64,000 bases of DNA from Calliopsis andreniformis. Taxonomy: Eukaryota; Arthropoda; Insecta; Hymenoptera; Andrenidae. Under the pieces are notes generated by a model that worked only from the letters and a program-made list of their open reading frames with translations, was not told the DNA's origin and did not search any database. The first letter of the stretch is position 1; each line of letters opens with the position of its first letter. Of this stretch, positions 58,920 through 64,000 are shown piece by piece. The stretch covers positions 21,889,501 through 21,953,500 of the forward strand of contig NC_135066.1 of NCBI RefSeq assembly GCF_051401765.1. The letters run 5' to 3'. The position numbers and the translations under genes were made by a program.

Positions 58920-60835
58920 TTTCGTATCATATTTTGACATAAGTGCTACCAATCGTTTCCTTATTTTTTTTTCGATGAAAATGATACCAAACGCGACACC
59001 GTACCGTTTAGATAATTTATAAAAAAATTATGTATAAAAAATGATTTGCAGAATTTTAACTTAATTCCCTTAAAAATAATCCGATTAAGAATATAAGAAT
59101 ATAAGAAATTCACCATTATAATGATAACCCACATAATAATAAAGTTGATATTTTCAGGCAAAGCCATAAATATTCGATTGCTGGGCTATAAATCAGCACA
59201 ATGTGCGTTCGACGCCAACAAGCAAGTGACACATGGAGCTTTCCTTCAGACTACTGTTATTCGCGAAAATGTTCATTACTGCTTATTGTAAATCTCTAAT
59301 TATGATTTAATTCTTTTAAAGGTACTTAAGACTAAATTTCTACATATTTCTTACATATTCCTATGTATTCCTTAAATAAAACTGAATTCCTTATATTCTG
59401 CCGACAAAATAATCCCAAACACGACACAATTTAGATCGCTGTCAATCATCTGCACCATACAGTTGGATGTCAGGTGCAGTTAGGCGTTACATACGGTACT
59501 GCGTATTAAAAACCCCCAAAATTTTTACTAAACAATTTTGAAAATTTCTACAAATGCATGGCTGGTACTCATAACTCCAAACACGGGCACGACAATACTC
59601 ATGTCAGTTATACAATCAGAACTGCCCTAGTATAGTTTGATGCAGCTTAGTGTCGTAGACGGTACCGTGTATTAAAAATTTGAAAATTGTATTAAACATG
59701 ACTTCAAATAAGCTTCATCACTGTAACTAATATTTCTCATATAAAATAAAGAAAATGAATTTCACACTTGTCTTCCGTTCTCTTTTGTTACCCAGTGTAC
59801 CTGTCCAGATTATATACCTTCCGCAGCACGTAGAAATAAATATTCTAAATTATCAAAGTAATTGTAACGTATTCTAGTATACTGTCGCATTAACATCAAC
59901 ACGTATACTTAGAATATGCGAATTGAATAGAAATTATAGATGTTGAATAGGCTGTACCGTCTGTAGCACCAAATCTCATCAAACTGCATCAGGGTACTTC
60001 CGATCGCATAACTGATATGAGTGCAGTCGTGCCTGGCGTCAGGATTGCCGAGAAAGTACGAGCGCTGCATTTGTAGGAATTTTCAAAATTGTTTACTAAA
60101 AGTTTCGGATTTCTAATACACGGTATTTTCTGTAGCGCCAATCTGCACGAAATTGCACCAGGGCAATTCCGGTCGTGTAACGGACGCCAGTGCAGTCGTG
60201 TCTGGTATTAGAGTTGTCGGAAGGGTACGAGCAATGCAGTTGTAAAAATTTTAAAGGCTGTTAAATAAAAATTTTAGGTTTTTAATACGAGGCATTGTCA
60301 GTAACACCTAACTGCAACCAGCATCCAACGGTATGATATAGATGATTGGTATCATCTGATACAGATAATCATGATACGTGTATTTAGTATCACTTTTGTC
60401 GGCAAAATATAAGAAATTCAATCGTACTATTTAAAAAAAGAATGAGCCAGTAAGTAGCAACGAACATTTTCGTTAATAACAGCTGTTTGGATGAAGGCTT
60501 CTTGTGTCCCTTGCCTATTTGCGTCGAGCGCACGTTTCGTCGATTTATGGTTTGGTAATCGAAGATTTATGGCTTTGCCTCAGAATATCAACTTTGTTAT
60601 TATGTATGCTACCATTATAAGAGTGATACAGATGAATTTCTTATTTTTTATCTATAAAAATGATATCAAATTCTGCGTAAATCGGATTATTTTTAATGAA
60701 GTTAGGTAAAAATTGCAAATCGTTTTTTATGCAGAATTTCTTTAGAAAATATCCAAATTGTGTCGCGTTTGATACAATTTTCATCGGAGAAACATAAGGA
60801 ATCAATTGGTAACGTCAGAATGTGAAATTTTCAAC
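58920..60835. mobile_element. large foldback element with tandem units in its arms
   Basis: The left arm (58920-59680) and right arm (59945-60835) are inverted copies. Outer blocks: AATGATACCAAACGCGACAC and TTGTGTCGCGTTTGATACAA; then AAAGTTGATATT, AGGCAAAGCCATAAAT and CAGTTGGATG/CATCCAACGG. Internally, the left arm holds one unit of 166 bp (59501-59667) and the right arm two units of 169 bp (59945-60114 and 60114-60283). Each unit has a CGTATTAAAAA-like border and a conserved CAGGCACGACTGCACT-like centre. Two M repeat cores form part of the arms at 58975 (minus) and 60755 (plus), and a third weaker one is at 59405 (minus). No open frame is kept between arms. Confidence 0.75.
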
Positions 60836-60839
60836 CCTA

Positions 60840-61235
60840 CTTACTTTTTGGCCACTACATCGGCTGGGATGTGTCTGGACGATACATTGCATTTTGGATT
60901 TACCTAACTGAGCACATCCTGGGTCTTTGTATTCTAGATTCGAAATCTGAATTATTGTATGATCCGCTCTCTATTTGGATTCGTTGTTGGAGGACAATAT
61001 CGAGCGCGTATGTGTGGGAGTAAGAGCGTACGTGTGTGTGTTCTTTTGAAGTCTTGGGAACATAAACGTTAACATGTTCAACGTTAACTGTCACGAATTG
61101 CTCATGCAAACTAAATACATCTGCGTCTTGCATTATTGGAGACGGTTATAATTGATTTCGGAAAACGACATTTCATATGTTGACGTACTCTAGAAGTCGA
61201 AACGACAATTTCTCAATTTCGGAACTCACATAAAA
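60840..61235. other. intergenic DNA
   Basis: A 77-codon minus frame (60900-61133) has no motif. A GT-rich patch lies near 61010-61045. Confidence 0.4.
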
Positions 61236-61238
61236 AGT

Positions 61239-62100
61239 GTAACCGCCCCTCCTACGTCTGCACCATTGCCCTAAGGTGAATTGCCCATTACTTCCTACAC
61301 CACGTATATAACTGTCTCTTTTTTCGTCTAATACGCACCTTTTCTACGATAGCTACTCTACTCATGTATAACACTCTTTATTGCGTTCGTAATATTTAGT
61401 TAATTATAATTGCCTTCAATTATTAGTTTTATATACTTTTTTCATTACATATATTGTAGAATTTTAAGATATACATATTCAGTTTCCCATCTTTTATAAT
61501 ATTTTATAATAACGGTTAATTTAAGTTATTATTGCAAATATTACAATAGAATAGCGACTACTCCGACTTACTGCGGCTGCACGTGCTCCAATTATTTCGA
61601 GTATACAAGGGGATGCTTCAGGTGCATTTATTAGAGAGAGAACAGATTTGTATGACAAGAATAACGCTTTGACTATCTCGGAGGGAGCTGATACACTTCC
61701 AGTGATTATTAGAGACCGCTCCGCTTGTGACAGTCCCGGCGGCTATAGCGACTCAATGCGCAGAGAATTAAAAGTGTTTGATGCTCCTTTTGGGATTGAT
61801 AGCGAAGGTGCCAAAATATTCATAAACTCGAAGTACTAAGCCCAACGAACGCATTCTATAATTGCAAAAGACCACAGACCGCTCTGTTCGAGACTCAACA
61901 AGGTCTTATTAACAAGGTCTCTGCGGCTATAGCGACTGGAGGTTTCGGCAAGCCAGAATGCATATCGGAGGTGCTTAATCGGGCATACATGTCGTAACAA
62001 GCGCAGCCAAACAACTTGACGTAGGTGAGAGTGGCAGCCATTCCATTCATGACAATGTCTTGACGGTTATAGCGACTGAACTCCATATAGACTAAAAGTC
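61239..62100 (-). repeat. diverged copy of the solo-LTR family, inverted
   Basis: On the minus strand, AAAAGGAGCATCAAACAC, GGAGCGGTCTC and AATCACTGGAAGTGTATCAGC follow in the same order as in the LTR (55940-56040). TCGCTATAGCCG-type blocks recur at about 61740, 61925 and 62060, which suggests tandem units like those in the LTR. The sequence TGTAACCGCCCC at 61239 may be its end. The 63-codon frame at 61648-61839 is explained by this repeat. Confidence 0.5.
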
Positions 62101-62109
62101 GTTTAGAGA

Positions 62110-63535
62110 TGTTTAACGCGTGTAGCCGATTATCTTTTTTATTCTAGAAATATGAGGAGACTACTTGTTCGTTTCGCGAAATTAAGATGTCGTATTCGTG
62201 GATGTCGTGTGCCAACAGCCAACTTAATATTAGGTGGCTAGTTTAAAAATTATCGTTCGAGTTTTATGTAGTTGAAACAAGTCTAACTGTACGTCTCATT
62301 TCGCGCCGATGTAAACCGTCATAAGACTCGGACGATTCTCTCTTTAATATCTCGAAATGTCACCGATTTCGTGTGACGATACAAATCGGCATTGATTAGT
62401 CTTCGTTCCAAAGAAGGAAGATCCTCTTGGCTACCCTGACAGGGACTGAAGAGCCGCCCAGACTTCTTCGTGGCGAAGGTGGAAGAAATCTCTCCTTTAG
62501 GTCGAAAACCGTGAAAATTGGGGAGGAAGAAATGGTATTCCGGATTAGCACGACAAGACTGTACAAGTGTCTTGCAGATGTTTTATGGTTATATTGATTC
62601 GCGAATTGGCTGCAACTCGCAATGGTCGTGTCGAGGTTGGCCCTGAACCGTTACTGACCGCGGGCCAATATGGCCCTTCGAATGATGATTATTGCCAGGG
62701 AAAAACATGCCGTTCAACAAATCTCGAAATTATCTTATAAAAGGTAACGATGAGAAAAGGAATAAGATTTCCACATCTAACAACAATAAAGGTATACTTC
62801 GTCGAAGGAAACACCGCTCCTGCGTTATTTTCATAACTGAAGCAGCGACTCAAAGTCTGTCATATCAAGGTCCATGTTCGACGTAACCTCTCCAAATCTC
62901 GCGCCGCCTACATTACCGACACCGATGGTACACGTCGCGCTAAACACATATTATACATACTCGCGTATAGAATGTAACCTTACTACTCGAAATACTACCT
63001 AAGCAATTGTTATTATAAATTCACAGCGTTAATTAATTATTCTAACACATTATGAATTTAATTAACCATTCCGTATTACGAAACATTTGACTAGCGTTTA
63101 GGTTAAGAATTGATTACAATAATTATATCGATACTCGATGTTTAAGTTACGTCACGCACTACCATACTCAAGATTAGTTTAATAATTATTGATTATACCA
63201 TTTCCTTTTTTTTTTAATGTTTAATTAAATTATTAATGTTAAACAGATTCAAGTTGAGATTTCATTCTTTTGTCGCACATCACACGAACTCCCACTATTT
63301 TAAATTTGTGAGAAGGCCGCTCTGAAGAGTATTTTCAAGATAGGTTTCGAGAAGTCGAAACCTGCTTCTTCCTTTTCGCCTAGCTATAGGACCATACACT
63401 TTTTCGATAAATCATTTATACCTAACTGTTAAATGTTTAGATATAGTCACTTAAAATTTTATCTCAAAATTTACTGGCATACAATTGGCCTCCGTTGCAC
63501 AACTTGGCGACTATTTGGCCGCTCGTTTTTGTTGA
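62110..63535. other. intergenic DNA
   Basis: 62280-62900 is less AT-rich, with a 64-codon plus frame lacking motifs; 62990-63260 is very AT-rich. No gene, RNA or repeat could be supported. Confidence 0.45.
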
Positions 63536-63541
63536 TGCCCG

Positions 63542-64000
63542 TGTAACGTCCGTACAACGATGCTACGTTGTCCATGGAAGAGTGGCTTTCTAATGGGCGA
63601 AAAAGGGGGTGTGGCGTGCGGTTAAGGAGTTGATATTCATAGTTTAGATCTTACTTAACAATTTATTCTATAAAAACCTATTCTAATCGTAACATTAATA
63701 CAATATTTAATACCTACTCTAATTTAGTTAAATATTAATGGAAGTATAAAATGGTTATATTATACGTAATTGTATAAATGTGAGGTTAGATCATCAGATA
63801 TCTATCAATTATTTCAGTAGTGCAAGGGTTATACGTCTATGCTTATTATGTCGCTGAACGAGAGGTTAGGTTAGATGATTACGCTATCATTAATCGTAGA
63901 TATATTAATTTATATATAATTCAGGGTAGAGGATCCTCTATACGAAACGCAGTGTGTGTGTGCGTGCGCGTGTGCGTGTGCATGTGCAAAGGATCTGGCT
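63542..64000 (+). mobile_element. second LTR of the 55.1-kb family, cut by the window end
   Basis: It starts TGTAACGTCCGTAC and is colinear with the solo LTR from 55126: GTTGTCCATGGAAGAG, GTGGCGTGCGGTTAAGGAGT, TTATTCTA, ATCTATCAATTAT, GCAAGGGTTAT, TAGAGGATCCTCTATAC. It ends at the window border in a GT/GC-alternating stretch (63951-63988). Whether internal retroelement genes follow cannot be seen. Confidence 0.85.
63951..63988 (+). repeat. GT/GC dinucleotide microsatellite
   Basis: Alternating purine-pyrimidine sequence made of GT, GC and CG steps inside the LTR. Such tracts can adopt Z-DNA and vary in length. Confidence 0.8.

Noticed and set aside
55126..64000. The LTRs at 55126 and 63542 as the two ends of one full-length retrotransposon
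   Set aside because: The direct orientation and 7.1-kb spacing looked right, but GTAG flanks the first LTR on both sides, and the DNA between holds foldback and M repeats with no gag, protease, reverse transcriptase or integrase motif.

Overview
The window looks like AT-rich intergenic DNA from an insect nuclear genome, most likely a hymenopteran (ant, bee or wasp). That placement is an inference from the kinds of transposable element present and from repeat sequences that look hymenopteran; no host gene is available to confirm it. I found no convincing host protein exon, no rRNA gene, no intact tRNA gene, no CRISPR array and no bacterial-style gene organisation. The recognisable coding material is almost entirely decayed transposable-element genes, broken by stops, frameshifts and truncations.

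Layout. 1-6.5 kb: mostly unique AT-rich DNA with a MITE end near 1.77 kb. 6.5-7.6 kb: dispersed repeats that recur near 24.1 kb and 49.6-50.8 kb. 9.6-13.9 kb: a nearly full-length but dead Jockey-clade LINE (gag-like ORF1 plus endonuclease/reverse transcriptase ORF2). 15.5-19.3 kb: a transposase DNA-binding fragment, a ubiquitin-specific-protease-like C-terminal fragment, a 0.9-kb foldback repeat and a GC-rich repeat. 20.9-21.8 kb: two copies of a 0.27-kb repeat (repeat A). 26.1-27.5 kb: a truncated Ty3/gypsy-type gag with a likely primer-binding site. 28.0-29.6 kb: a GC-rich segment with a G23 tract, possibly retroelement terminal sequence. 30.4-31.9 kb: a foldback element with a tRNA-like pol III module in each arm. 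32.1-33.5 kb: a 393-bp MITE and a 666-bp piggyBac-like non-autonomous element. 36.7-39.1 kb: a second Jockey-type LINE that lacks its endonuclease domain and is cut off by repeat A. 39.9-40.4 kb: an inverted copy of repeat A. 41.1-42.0 kb: an unrecognised GC-rich block. 45.7-46.0, 55.1-56.4, 61.2-62.1 and 63.5-64.0 kb: one LTR family, including a solo LTR with a target-site duplication. 47.3 kb: a 44-bp tandem repeat built on a perfect palindrome. 52.5-53.7 kb: a rosa-like (DD41D) element with terminal inverted repeats of about 345 bp. 58.9-60.8 kb: a large foldback element with tandem units in its arms.

There is no operon or pathway logic here. The shared theme is insertion, nesting and decay of mobile DNA, with an unusual number of long inverted repeats. 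The most interesting candidate is a dispersed repeat with a conserved core of about 55 bp. It occurs about ten times (6.9 kb, then 48-61 kb), often as divergent minus/plus pairs. It builds the arms of foldback structures and brackets the solo LTR.
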